64,000 bases of DNA. It comes from Rhodovulum steppense. GTDB taxonomy: Bacteria > Pseudomonadota > Alphaproteobacteria > Rhodobacterales > Rhodobacteraceae. Numbering within the stretch: position 1 is the first letter of the stretch; each line of letters starts with the position of its first letter. Under the pieces are notes generated by a model that did no database searches, was not told where the DNA came from, and worked only from the letters and a program-made list of their open reading frames with translations. Made by a program: the position numbers and the translations under genes. Positions 54,674 to 62,828 of the stretch are shown here, one piece after another. Where the stretch lies: positions 58,720 to 122,719 of the forward strand of contig NZ_SLVM01000010.1 of assembly GCF_004339675.1 (NCBI RefSeq). Reading direction: 5' to 3'.

Positions 54674-55071
54674 GCGCTGGATCTCCTGTTGGCATGGATC
54701 GAAGGGGGCGCGCAGGCAGGGTCAGCCTGCGCGGCGAACGGGTTCATCGGACAGGCCCGGCAGGCCGCCCAGTGACGCAGGCGCTCGGGGTTCGAGGTCG
54801 ACATCGGCGCCGAGGCGTGGGCGCGGCACTCCTCGGCCGGGATGCCCTGGCGCAGGAACGGGCAGAGCACCCGGTTGCGGTACAGCGCGGTGACCTTTGC
54901 GCCGTATTTCGCGGTCACCTTGTCGATCCGGGCCGGATAGGTCCCCGCCAGCAGCATCGACAGCGACGGGCGTGCCATGCCGATTTCGCGCGCGACCTCG
55001 GCGATGCTGCGGCCCTTGTCGATCTCGGCGCGCAGCAGCTCGATCCATTCCGGATCCGGAATCTCGATCAT
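54670..55071 (-). CDS. Helix-turn-helix protein with cysteine cluster
   Basis: This 133-residue protein has an N-terminal HTH (SIAEVAREIGMARPSLSMLLAG), then a Cys/His-rich part (LCPFLRQGIPAEECRAH and WAACRACPMNP) that may bind zinc or an Fe-S cluster. The start at 55071 sits in the upstream stop (TGATG). It is a common companion of the A-B genes in Rhodobacter Mu-like phages. Confidence 0.65.
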   Translation of the reverse strand: MIEIPDPEWIELLRAEIDKGRSIAEVAREIGMARPSLSMLLAGTYPARIDKVTAKYGAKVTALYRNRVLCPFLRQGIPAEECRAHASAPMSTSNPERLRHWAACRACPMNPFAAQADPACAPPSIHANRRSSA

Positions 55072-55655
55072 CAGACGGGGCTGCACGGAACATCCTTTCC
55101 GGTGTTGTGATCGTGGACAGCGCGGCGCACATCGCTCCAGACCGGCGCGCGCGGGCCGGTGTCCCGGACCAGCTGAAACCGCAGGAACCCGTTCGATCCC
55201 GGCGCGTGGCCGGGCTCGCGCGCCAGCTGACGCAGGTAGCCCGCCTGGACCAGCGCCCGGAAATACCGCGTCAGGTTGTCGACCGGGTCGCCCTCGTCGC
55301 CCCGGGCCGCGACCATCGCGATCTCGCGGATGGTGAACTGCCTCTTGATGCGCATCGCGGCCCAGGCCCGCTGACGGATCGTGTCCCGCCAGGGCGCCTT
55401 CGGCTTGCGGTGCGGCCCGCGCGGGCCGCTCACGATGCGCACGGCGTTCCGCGCGGCGAACCGGCCGCTGTCGGTCAGCTGGAAACATCCCCGCTCCAGG
55501 CGCTCGACATAGCCCCGCTCGATCAGTCCGGCCGCCGCCGCGCTCACCTGCCGATGGCTCAGGCCCAGCTGACCGGCGATCTCGTCGATCATCAGGCAGG
55601 CCTCGCCCAGGTGATGCAGCAGCCGGGTCTGGTTGGTGAACGCCTCGTCGCTCAT
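55071..55655 (-). CDS. Winged-helix early phage protein
   Basis: This 194-residue protein has a MarR/IclR-like N-terminal winged helix (MIDEIAGQLGLSHRQVSAAAAGLIERGYVERL in successive helices) and a second helical domain (YFRALVQAGYLRQL). It directly follows transposition gene B with ATGA overlap. A regulatory or replication-accessory role is plausible; not identified further. Confidence 0.65.
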   Translation of the reverse strand: MSDEAFTNQTRLLHHLGEACLMIDEIAGQLGLSHRQVSAAAAGLIERGYVERLERGCFQLTDSGRFAARNAVRIVSGPRGPHRKPKAPWRDTIRQRAWAAMRIKRQFTIREIAMVAARGDEGDPVDNLTRYFRALVQAGYLRQLAREPGHAPGSNGFLRFQLVRDTGPRAPVWSDVRRAVHDHNTGKDVPCSPV

Positions 55656-56425
55656 TGCGGGCGCCCCGGAACAAGGATCGGCTGGCTGGACTTCCGGTCA
55701 TTGATAAGGTGCTGCCCGGCCATTTCGCGGAGGCTCAGCCCGTCGGCGCCGGCGGGCGGGTTGCGCAACCCGAACCGCTCGATCGCCACGATCGCCTCGC
55801 GGATTTCCCGGTTGAACCCGCGCGTCGCCTGGGTCACGAACCCGGCCAGGTCCGGCGCGACCGGCACCTCGCACTGCGCCGCAAGAAAGGCCTGAACATC
55901 CTCCAGCTCCGCCGGCTCGAAGCGGACATAGCGGCTGATCCGCGATGCCGTCTGCGGATAGCGGGTCAGGTTGTCCCGGATGCGGCCCATGCCGACAAGG
56001 ATGAACGGGACGCCCGACAGGTCCGCCAGATCCCTGACGGTATCGACCAGCTTGCCCTTGCCCGAGACGTAATCGGCCTCGTCGATCACGACGGCAAACT
56101 GGCGGTCGGCGATCGCCGCGGCCTGCGCGCGTTCTCCCAGAGCGGCGAGGCAGGCCTTGAACCGTGCCTCGTAACCGTGGGGCGCGTTCACCCGCGCCTC
56201 GGCCAGCAGCTCGCCCAGCAACCAGTACGAAGTCCACTCGGTCTTGGCGCGCAGGTAGACGCCGCCGCTGGTCGTGGCCCACCGCATCAGGATCGTGGTC
56301 TTGCCGAGGCCCGGCAGGCCGTCCACCACGATCAGCCGGCATTCCTCGGCCCCGCGCGCATCGAGCGCGCTCAGCCCCTCCATGAAGCGGGCGTAATTCC
56401 TTGTTTCAACGAAGACGGGTCTCAT
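55652..56425 (-). CDS. DNA transposition protein B (AAA+ ATPase)
   Basis: This 257-residue AAA+ protein has Walker A GLPGLGKTT (residues 36-44), Walker B FAVVIDEAD (110-118) and a sensor region ILVGMGRIRDNL. It is the MuB equivalent: it coats target DNA, stimulates transposase A and gives target immunity. It is slightly shorter than MuB (312) because it lacks the long N-terminal HTH domain. The start at 56425 has GGAAGGAGC upstream. Confidence 0.92.
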   Translation of the reverse strand: MRPVFVETRNYARFMEGLSALDARGAEECRLIVVDGLPGLGKTTILMRWATTSGGVYLRAKTEWTSYWLLGELLAEARVNAPHGYEARFKACLAALGERAQAAAIADRQFAVVIDEADYVSGKGKLVDTVRDLADLSGVPFILVGMGRIRDNLTRYPQTASRISRYVRFEPAELEDVQAFLAAQCEVPVAPDLAGFVTQATRGFNREIREAIVAIERFGLRNPPAGADGLSLREMAGQHLINDRKSSQPILVPGRPQ

Positions 56426-56459
56426 GTATGCTCCTTCCTCTCTACTGCTCGTCAGGGCT

Positions 56460-58742
56460 TCAGGCGGCGGACCTGAGCAGGTCGTCCAACGTGTCCAGGT
56501 CCACGCCTGCAAGTCTCAGAACCTCCCTCCCGGAATGACGTCCCATCAGCTCGCGCAGCAGCCGCGCCCGGCCGGGCGTCAGCTGCGAGGGATCGGCGAT
56601 GCACTGGCACGCCAGCTCCGCATCGGGATTGGTGTATCGGGCGCCCGCTGCGGCGGCCGGGGGCGGGGCATCGTCCACGACCCGCAGCGCACTGGGCTGG
56701 ACGACAGGATCGATCTCGGCCACGGGACGGATGACCTCGTCCATGGTGAAGGGCGCGTTCAGCTGCTCCTCGATCGCGGCCGTCTTCTTGCCGATACGGC
56801 GCAATTGCGCCTTCACGCGGGTTTCCTCGGCCGCGCGCTGCGCCGTCAGCGGCACATAGCGCTCCTTGTTGCCGCCGAAGGTCGCCACGCAGATCAGCGG
56901 CCCGGGCAGGCCCGTTTCGGCGTCGAATTCGCGCACCCAGACCCGGTCGGCCTGGTGGAAATCGTAGCCCACCAGGACCTTCTCGCCGTGATAGCGCTCC
57001 AGGTCCTGGTGGAAATACGTGTTGGTGTTCCACTCGACCAAAGCGCGCCGGGTGATCCGCTCCTCGTAGGGCCGGAACAGGTCGTCGCGCTCGTCCTCGG
57101 CGACGGTGACCGGCTGCCACCCGGCGGCGGCATGGGCCGCCCAGGCCTCGTTGGGGCTCATGGTCCGGCGCCGCATCCCGGCCTCCGGGTCCTCGAACAC
57201 GGGCAGCGCCGAATGCGGGCGGGCGTTGTACTCCTCGACCGCCTGCCGGCACATCGCCAGGAAGGCGTCCCAGTCCATCAACACGCGCGACCGGCCGACC
57301 TCGGCGATCTCGCGACGTGTCCGCTTGTGGACGGCCTTCGCGGCCTCCTTGTCCATGTCCGCGCCGATATAGGTGGGCAGCCGCTTGGCAAGCGGGTTCC
57401 AGACCGTGCCGTTGAACCGCTCGATCAGCCCCTTGGCCTGGCTGTTATAGGGCAGGGCATGCATCTTCGTGATGCCGAGCCGGGCCATCAAGCCGCCGCA
57501 ATCGGCGTCAAAGGTCTTGTTCTTGTAGCCCGGGCCGCGGTCCGTGTAGAAGATCGCCGGAATGCCGTGATCGAGGCAGGCGTTGCGCAAGGCCTCGGTC
57601 ACCGCGATCACGTTCTCCTTGCGCGACACGGCGAAGCCCACGCATTTCCGCGTCGCCACGTCCAGGATCGAGGTGATCTCGGGCTTCATCGGCCGACCGC
57701 TGACCGGATCGGCCACCTCGGCGTCGAACGTCTTGCCGTCCGCTGTATAGACCGTCGTCGGCCACATGCCCTCGGTCGTGCGCTGGACATAGGCCATGCG
57801 CGATTTCAGCGTCAGCAATCCCTCGCGGCCGACGCTCTTCTCCAGCGACGAGAGCTTCTTGAGCGCGCCCCGCACCTGGTCGATGGTCAACCCCATCGCC
57901 GGGTCGGTGACCGTGCCCATATAGGCGGCCAGCGCCTCGGTGGCCGACGGCTTGGCCGGCATGGCATAGATCCTCATGAACCCGTCCCAGCCCGGCGGCA
58001 GTGCAGCCGACGCGCGCGTCGGCGCCGGGGCCAGCGCCGGTGCCCCGCCCTCGTCCCAGGCCTTGAACCAGGTGTAGATCGTCCGCCGCGCGATCGGCCC
58101 ACGGCCCCGCGGCCGGTTGTTCGCCGCCTCGACCACCTCGGGCCGCAGATCGAACCCCCCCGCCGCGGTCAGCACCAGCGGCTCGGCCAGCGCGCGCAGA
58201 TCGCTGTCCGTCAGAACCGCGCCGCGGTCGCGCCGCCGCTCGATTTCCTGACGCTGCCGATACGCCGCCTGCGCCTCCAGGAACCGCGCGATGCCCCAGG
58301 CCCGGTCCTCGCCCATCGAGATCGCATACCCCTCGATCGACATCACGACCTCGGCCCGCGCCTCCATCACGCGCCGGGCCTTGGCGCTCGCCCCCGCCGC
58401 CTTGATCGCGGCGATCCGGCGCCGCTCGGATGCCGCCGCCTGCAGATGCGCGGCCGTCCGCAGCGCCCGCTTGTCCAGGTGATGCACCGCGACCTGCATC
58501 CGCTCGGGCAGCAGGCTGAAATGATACTCCATGCCGCCGCCGCCTGCGCGGCCCGGCCGCTTCCGCGCGACCGTGGCCGGCATGTCGTTCCATCCTTCGC
58601 GCTCGGCCAGCTTTTGAAAGCCCCGCTCGCTGGTCGGAAACGACGTCAGCCCGCGCGCCTTCGCCAGATCGGCCAACTCGCGCGCGGTGAACCAGACCTT
58701 CACCTCGCCCGCGCCCGTCAGAACCAGATCCCGGCCGCTCAT
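56460..58742 (-). CDS. Mu-type transposase A (DDE)
   Basis: This 760-residue transposase has an N-terminal winged-helix end-binding part (VWFTARELADLAKARGLTS, WNDMPATVARKRPGR), central DNA-binding domains and a DDE core. The acids are D335 (YTADGKTFD), D401 (FYTDRGPGYKN) and E441 (GLIERFNG), spaced 66 and 40 like MuA. A C-terminal part binds the B ATPase. It cuts and joins the phage ends described at 23754 and 63094. The ATG at 58742 overlaps the upstream stop. Confidence 0.96.
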   Translation of the reverse strand: MSGRDLVLTGAGEVKVWFTARELADLAKARGLTSFPTSERGFQKLAEREGWNDMPATVARKRPGRAGGGGMEYHFSLLPERMQVAVHHLDKRALRTAAHLQAAASERRRIAAIKAAGASAKARRVMEARAEVVMSIEGYAISMGEDRAWGIARFLEAQAAYRQRQEIERRRDRGAVLTDSDLRALAEPLVLTAAGGFDLRPEVVEAANNRPRGRGPIARRTIYTWFKAWDEGGAPALAPAPTRASAALPPGWDGFMRIYAMPAKPSATEALAAYMGTVTDPAMGLTIDQVRGALKKLSSLEKSVGREGLLTLKSRMAYVQRTTEGMWPTTVYTADGKTFDAEVADPVSGRPMKPEITSILDVATRKCVGFAVSRKENVIAVTEALRNACLDHGIPAIFYTDRGPGYKNKTFDADCGGLMARLGITKMHALPYNSQAKGLIERFNGTVWNPLAKRLPTYIGADMDKEAAKAVHKRTRREIAEVGRSRVLMDWDAFLAMCRQAVEEYNARPHSALPVFEDPEAGMRRRTMSPNEAWAAHAAAGWQPVTVAEDERDDLFRPYEERITRRALVEWNTNTYFHQDLERYHGEKVLVGYDFHQADRVWVREFDAETGLPGPLICVATFGGNKERYVPLTAQRAAEETRVKAQLRRIGKKTAAIEEQLNAPFTMDEVIRPVAEIDPVVQPSALRVVDDAPPPAAAAGARYTNPDAELACQCIADPSQLTPGRARLLRELMGRHSGREVLRLAGVDLDTLDDLLRSAA

Positions 58743-59206
58743 CGCCGTGCCCTCCGCCGCGCCGCCAGCGCCTGGCGCCGCGCGGCCACTTCCTGCTCGT
58801 GCTCGAACAGCAGCTGCTCCTCGATCAGGTCCGCATACTCGGCCTCGATCACCGTCAGGCCGAACTCGCCCGGCACGAACCCCAGCGCCTCGCGCGCGCC
58901 GGTCGCGTGAACCAGGCCGATGAACGCATCCAGCGGGATGCGGTGATCCTCCGAACCCTCGGAAGACCACTTGTTCAGCATCGATTCCGACACAGGCCTG
59001 CCAAGGAAGTCAGAAATGCGCCGCGCCACCTCGGTCCGGCTCAGGCCCTTGTCCTCCCGCGCATCCCGCAGCGCATGGGACACGATCCGCGCGATCTTGT
59101 TGTCCAGCCGCCCGCGCCCGATGACGTCGGCGCTGTACCCGACGCCCACCTTCGGCGGCTCCCAGGAGAACAGATCCTTTGTCAGCGGGTCGCGGTGCCG
59201 GGACAT
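58739..59206 (-). CDS. HTH-containing early phage protein
   Basis: This 155-residue protein contains a helix-turn-helix-like segment (LSRTEVARRISDFLGRPVSESMLNKWSSEG in two parts) and a C-terminal arginine-rich helix (EVAARRQALAARRRARR). Both ends overlap other genes. It stands between the ParB-like gene and transposase A in RcapMu-type phages. Function unknown. Confidence 0.65.
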   Translation of the reverse strand: MSRHRDPLTKDLFSWEPPKVGVGYSADVIGRGRLDNKIARIVSHALRDAREDKGLSRTEVARRISDFLGRPVSESMLNKWSSEGSEDHRIPLDAFIGLVHATGAREALGFVPGEFGLTVIEAEYADLIEEQLLFEHEQEVAARRQALAARRRARR

Positions 59207-60048
59207 CAGAACCGCCCCTGCCGCTTCAGCGAGGCGATCACCCGCTCCTCATGCGCCGCGATCAGCCGGTCGAAATCCGGGTCCGGCAGCGCCTTGAACC
59301 GCTCCGACAACTGGCCGAACCGCTTCTCCTCGACGCTCGGCGCGACCCCGTCAGCCATGAGCTCCAGCGCCTGCGCCACATTGCCCGCGCGCCCCTCCAG
59401 GATCAGCGCCAGAACCGCCGCCTGCCGCGCGGCCGTCAGCTCCGACAGCGCCTTCAACTCGGTCTGCTTGTCCGCCAGGTCGGTCCCCGCCAGACGCGCG
59501 CGCGAGTCGGGCGTCAGGCCGGTCCAGATCCTGACGGCCAGCCGGATGCTGCGGTCGGAAAGCCCGACCTTTTCGGCAACGGCCTTGGCAAACCCGAAGA
59601 CCTCGGCGGGGGCGTCAGGATCAAGTGGCAAACTTTGCCGCTTGATCTTCTCGGACTTCCGATCTCCGCCATGCTTCGCCTCCGGATGCACCCGCTCATA
59701 GACCTGCTTCAGCTCGTAGAGGTGATGGCACCGGTCCAGCGCGATCAGCTCGCCCCGGCCAAGGTTCTCCATCACCTCTTCCAGCCGCGCTTCATCGTCC
59801 GTTTCGGCCGCGGAAACCCGCGCCGGGATCGCGGCCTCGCCATTCATCTCGAAGGCGCGCAGCCGGTGCAGCCCGGCGACCAGCTCATAGCCATCGCCCG
59901 CTTCGCGCACCGTGATCGGGTGCTGCAGCCCCTGCGCGGCGATGATGCCCGCCAGCGCCTGCGCATTCTCTTCGGAATAGGTCCTTGCCCGGTTCTCCGG
60001 CACCGCGATCTGGGCCAGCGGGATCGTCAGATAGGTCGTGTCGCTCAT
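59206..60048 (-). CDS. ParB/Spo0J N-terminal domain protein
   Basis: This 280-residue protein begins with a ParB-type domain (IPLAQIAVPENRARTYSEE, ITVREAGDGYELVAGLHRLRA, VMENLGRGELIALDRCHHLYEL), each a separate block. The ENLxR catalytic/CTP box is present as ENLGRGEL. The C-terminal half holds a helix-turn-helix (VAEKVGLSDRSIRLAVRI). Mu itself has no ParB. A DNA-binding CTPase or nuclease role is inferred. Confidence 0.85.
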   Translation of the reverse strand: MSDTTYLTIPLAQIAVPENRARTYSEENAQALAGIIAAQGLQHPITVREAGDGYELVAGLHRLRAFEMNGEAAIPARVSAAETDDEARLEEVMENLGRGELIALDRCHHLYELKQVYERVHPEAKHGGDRKSEKIKRQSLPLDPDAPAEVFGFAKAVAEKVGLSDRSIRLAVRIWTGLTPDSRARLAGTDLADKQTELKALSELTAARQAAVLALILEGRAGNVAQALELMADGVAPSVEEKRFGQLSERFKALPDPDFDRLIAAHEERVIASLKRQGRF

Positions 60049-60066
60049 GATTGCCTGTAGGTCTCG

Positions 60067-60125
60067 TGTTGCTCGTCGGTGATGCCCCGGCCGGGGCGGG
60101 TGCGAGGGGGTATCCCCGGCCGGGG
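60067..60125. promoter_or_regulatory. Paired CCCCGGCCGGGG palindromes upstream of the ParB-like gene
   Basis: The 137-base gap before the ParB-like gene holds two copies of CCCCGGCCGGGG about 32 bases apart, then GACGAGCA in minus-strand order. The paired palindromes could be operator sites or a large hairpin. No gene is present. Confidence 0.45.
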
Positions 60126-60185
60126 CGACCCGCGGACGTCAATCGCCGCGCGGGCCTCCTGCCTTCCGTGAGTGGGGGCAGGTGT

Positions 60186-60428
60186 TCACAACCGGCCCTC
60201 AAGGGACCGCATCGCGCGATCGGCAAAGGCCAGTTTCTCCAGGCTGTCGGCGGTGGTCGTCGCGGCCAGCGCGCAGCGGCGCAGTTGCAGGATGCTGACG
60301 GGCATGCCCGCGCCCAGGACCATCTCGGTCGCCAGCGCCAGCCGCTGCGGCTCGGTCAGGCCTGCAACCGCCACCCGCGCTGCATCCAGCAACGGGTTCG
60401 GCAAGGGGGTCGGAAGAACGCCGTTCAT
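60186..60428 (-). CDS. Hypothetical early phage protein
   Basis: This 80-residue helical protein (LTEPQRLALATEMVLGAGMPVSI) starts inside the upstream stop (ATGA). It is not recognised. It is the last gene of the first early block. Confidence 0.55.
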   Translation of the reverse strand: MNGVLPTPLPNPLLDAARVAVAGLTEPQRLALATEMVLGAGMPVSILQLRRCALAATTTADSLEKLAFADRAMRSLEGRL

Positions 60429-60721
60429 GCCGCGCCCCCCGCGCACCGGGCGCGCAGGGCGTCGTGCAGGTCGAGCAAACCCTCGATCAGGTCGAACCCG
60501 CCCGCCGTCACGCCGGCATGGGCCAGCTTGGCCACCGCGGCCGACGCCTCTTCGGCCCGCTCGCTCAGCCGGACCAGCGTGCCGATATAGGAGTCGCTGT
60601 CGTCTTCCTGCAGCATCAGCGCGCCCAACTGGTCGCTCAGCCGCTGCGACGCCTCGGCCGCTTCCCGGAATGCGGCCAACCATTCCCGGAACACCGGGTC
60701 GATCACGGTCACGCCGCCCAT
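60425..60721 (-). CDS. Hypothetical early phage protein
   Basis: This 98-residue helical protein (FREWLAAFREAAEASQRLSDQ, RLSERAEEASAAVAKLAHAG) is not recognised. It is coupled to the XRE-membrane gene by TGATG and to the next gene by ATGA. Confidence 0.55.
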   Translation of the reverse strand: MGGVTVIDPVFREWLAAFREAAEASQRLSDQLGALMLQEDDSDSYIGTLVRLSERAEEASAAVAKLAHAGVTAGGFDLIEGLLDLHDALRARCAGGAA

Positions 60722-61167
60722 CACCAGCACCCCCCGCACATCGCCAGCCCGGTGCCATAGGCGACCCACAGCCCCGCGGTGAACAGCACGGCCAGCGCCA
60801 CGCCGCCCGCGACATCGCCGAAGCCCAGCCCCGCCCCGGCCGAGGCCAGCGTCGCCAGGACGCCCGTGTCGGCAGGCAACGAGGAAGGGGCAGCCTGCCG
60901 GCAGGTCTGCGCCTGGGGCTGCGGCTGGGGCTCTCCGGTGACAAGCCAGCTCAGATCGGCACCCGTCACCTCACAGATTTCAACCAGAGACGAAGCCCGC
61001 GGTTCGGTCTTGTCACTGACCCAGTCCGAAAGCGTCCGGCGCGAAACGCCTGAAAGCCGTTCGGCCAGGACGTTCAAACCGCCGATATGATCTGCGGCCG
61101 CCCTGATCCGCTGCCCCAATCCGCTCTTGTCAGCGCCCGCCTGCGCCCTGGACGAAACCCCGCTCAT
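60721..61167 (-). CDS. XRE-type HTH protein with C-terminal membrane helix
   Basis: This 148-residue protein has an XRE helix-turn-helix (residues ~30-78, LAERLSGVSRRTLSDWVSDKTEP split by helices, closing DLSWLVTGEP). A glutamine/proline linker and one hydrophobic segment (about 119-143) follow. A membrane-anchored repressor-like protein in the early operon is unusual. It starts in the ner stop (ATGA). Confidence 0.7.
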   Translation of the reverse strand: MSGVSSRAQAGADKSGLGQRIRAAADHIGGLNVLAERLSGVSRRTLSDWVSDKTEPRASSLVEICEVTGADLSWLVTGEPQPQPQAQTCRQAAPSSLPADTGVLATLASAGAGLGFGDVAGGVALAVLFTAGLWVAYGTGLAMCGGCW

Positions 61168-61472
61168 GCGCAGCGCCTCTTGTCAGCGCCCGCGGCATCC
61201 TTTTCCCTTTCGACGGGCGGGTATTTCGCGGTATCGAGGATCCGAGGTTTGTTCTTGGGATAGCGGTCGGGCCACAGCTGCTCGGGCTTCAGGTCCAGGA
61301 AGTCGGCAATCGCCTTCTGGGCCTTGTAGTTGCAGTGGGAGTTGACCTTGCGGCACATCGACGGGTCCAGGCCCGCGCGCGTCGCCAATGCGGTCAGCGT
61401 CATGCCCCGGCGGTGCAGCTCGGCCTTGATGCCGTGCCAGTCCAGCACCGGGGCCGGTTTCTTCTGTTCCAT
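61164..61472 (-). CDS. Ner-like DNA-binding protein
   Basis: This 102-residue protein matches the Ner/Nlp family: DWHGIKAELHRRGMTLTALATRAGL with recognition helix DPSMCRKV and the ending AIADFLDLKPEQLWPDRY (two blocks). In Mu, Ner is the first early gene and represses both early and repressor promoters. It has a strong GAAGGAGG site and is divergent from the repressor gene. Confidence 0.88.
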   Translation of the reverse strand: MEQKKPAPVLDWHGIKAELHRRGMTLTALATRAGLDPSMCRKVNSHCNYKAQKAIADFLDLKPEQLWPDRYPKNKPRILDTAKYPPVEREKDAAGADKRRCA

Positions 61473-61602
61473 GAAGCCTCCTTCAGGGGGCGGGTGCGTC
61501 ACCACCCGCCTTTTGTTGGGTCTGTGGTCACAATGGCGTGCCGTGCGAGCGGTGCGCCGTAGGGAAAGGTTTACTCCTTTTATGGAGGTGAGCAAGTCTA
61601 AA
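61473..61602. promoter_or_regulatory. Divergent control region between ner and the repressor gene
   Basis: This is the position of the Mu operator/early promoter. It contains CTCC-TTTTAT-GGAG and the start of a series of three ATGGAGG repeats (61582, 61603, 61633) that runs into the repressor gene. Clear -35/-10 boxes cannot be fixed by eye. Confidence 0.5.
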
Positions 61603-62346
61603 ATGGAGGGATCAGAGGAAACGACTTCTGATATGGAGGCCGCGCGACTGCGTGAGCGCATCGCTGCACTGATTCAGGCGGGCGGCGGCGTCGCTGTCAT
61701 GCACAAGAAGTCGGGCGTACCCACTGGAACGCTTGAGAAATATGCCGCTTGCACCTCCACCCCATCGTTCTTGAACGCCGTCAGGCTTGCGGCGGCCGCC
61801 GATGTTCCACTTGATCGAATTGCGTTCGGCGAAGGGAGTATTGTCGCTGGAGAGTCCTTGAAACGCCTACGGGAGCGCCTGGATGCCGGGCCGTGGCTTT
61901 CCAAATCAGGAGGTACGTCGGACGCTCGTTCCAACTTCATCCACCTGCCGCTGTTCGATATCCACGCCTCGGCGGGCCTCGGCATGCCCGTGGGGCCAGA
62001 GGTGCAGTTGGGCGCGCTGGCCCTCGACCGCGCCTTCCTGCGGGCCCAGGGCGCCAACCCCGACCGCTGCTCGGTCATCGCGGCCTCGGGCGATTCGATG
62101 GAACCCTCGATCCCGAACGGGGCGCTGCTGGTCGTCGATCATGGTCAGACCGAGATTCGGCATGGCCACATCATGGTCGTCAACGTGGGCGAGGATCTGC
62201 TGGTCAAGCGCATCCGCCGCCGCCTCGACGGCCTGGTCGAGCTGATCTCCGACAACCCCGCCTATCCCCCCGAAACCATCGGCCGCGACATGATCGACCA
62301 GCTCCGCATCGTCGGCCGCGTGGTCTATTACTGCAGGACGCCATGA
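61603..62346 (+). CDS. Phage repressor with S24 (LexA-like) autoprotease domain
   Basis: This 247-residue protein has an N-terminal HTH-like domain (VAVMHKKSGVPTGTLEKYAA) and a C-terminal S24 peptidase with Ser165 (ASGDSMEPS) and Lys202 (LLVKRI). An Ala-Gly cleavage-type site is at 124-125 (ASAGLG). Thus it looks like a RecA-triggered, self-cleaving repressor rather than a Mu c-type one. The start at 61603 has GGAGGTGAG upstream; 61582 and 61633 are alternatives. Confidence 0.88.
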   Translation: MEGSEETTSDMEAARLRERIAALIQAGGGVAVMHKKSGVPTGTLEKYAACTSTPSFLNAVRLAAAADVPLDRIAFGEGSIVAGESLKRLRERLDAGPWLSKSGGTSDARSNFIHLPLFDIHASAGLGMPVGPEVQLGALALDRAFLRAQGANPDRCSVIAASGDSMEPSIPNGALLVVDHGQTEIRHGHIMVVNVGEDLLVKRIRRRLDGLVELISDNPAYPPETIGRDMIDQLRIVGRVVYYCRTP

Positions 62347-62375
62347 CCGTGGCGCACGAACCGAAAGGAGATATC

Positions 62376-62630
62376 ATGAGATGGATTGTACTCGCCTGTG
62401 CCTGTACCGCACTGTCGGGCTGCGCTGCGGGCAAGCCCGTAGTCGCCGCCTACAATGGCGATAGCGTCTCGATCCAGCAGTTCGCATACTGGGCCCAGGC
62501 GGCACCCTCTGAAGAGACCGCCGCAGAGGCTGCACGCATCTGCGCCAAAGGCAGCAAGAAACGGGCGGAATACGCGTCATCGCGCCAGCTCCCAGGCTAC
62601 ATTACCGAGCACCTCTATCTCTGCCTGTAG
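62376..62630 (+). CDS. Small phage lipoprotein next to the repressor
   Basis: This 84-residue protein has a lipoprotein signal with lipobox LSGC (Cys16) and a short mature domain with two cysteines near the end. It follows the repressor by 29 bases on the same strand with a strong GAAAGGAG site, so it should be expressed in lysogens. That suggests a lysogenic-conversion or superinfection-exclusion role (inferred). Confidence 0.75.
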   Translation: MRWIVLACACTALSGCAAGKPVVAAYNGDSVSIQQFAYWAQAAPSEETAAEAARICAKGSKKRAEYASSRQLPGYITEHLYLCL

Positions 62631-62653
62631 TCGACTATGCCGGTGATGCAGTC

Positions 62654-62674
62654 CCGGGCGTCAGGACCGCCCGG
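62654..62674 (+). terminator. Hairpin after the lipoprotein gene
   Basis: A perfect 7-bp stem (CCGGGCG/CGCCCGG) with a 7-base loop lies 24 bases past the lipoprotein stop. The following bases (CTAAGGCCCGTTTC) include only a short T run, so termination strength is uncertain. Confidence 0.55.
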
Positions 62675-62805
62675 CTAAGGCCCGTTTCTGACGCGCGATC
62701 CGCAAACACCCTGTTCGGACCTCGTCCAACTCCGGCTTGTTCGGGACACATCTGCTAACCTGTTGGTGGACCGCGGTTTTCGCCAAGGTGGGAACCTTTT
62801 GCACG

Positions 62806-62828
62806 AGGTCCGAACTCGGTTCGGACCT
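62806..62828. promoter_or_regulatory. Perfect 10-bp palindrome in the phage left end
   Basis: AGGTCCGAAC (62806-62815), spacer TCG, GTTCGGACCT (62819-62828). A third GTTCGGACCT lies at 62713-62722. The arms suit a dimeric DNA-binding protein. It directly abuts the transposase-like site CTTTTGCACG, so binding could affect end use. Confidence 0.6.

Noticed and set aside
56424..58910. 828-residue plus-strand frame
   Set aside because: Antisense shadow of transposase A.
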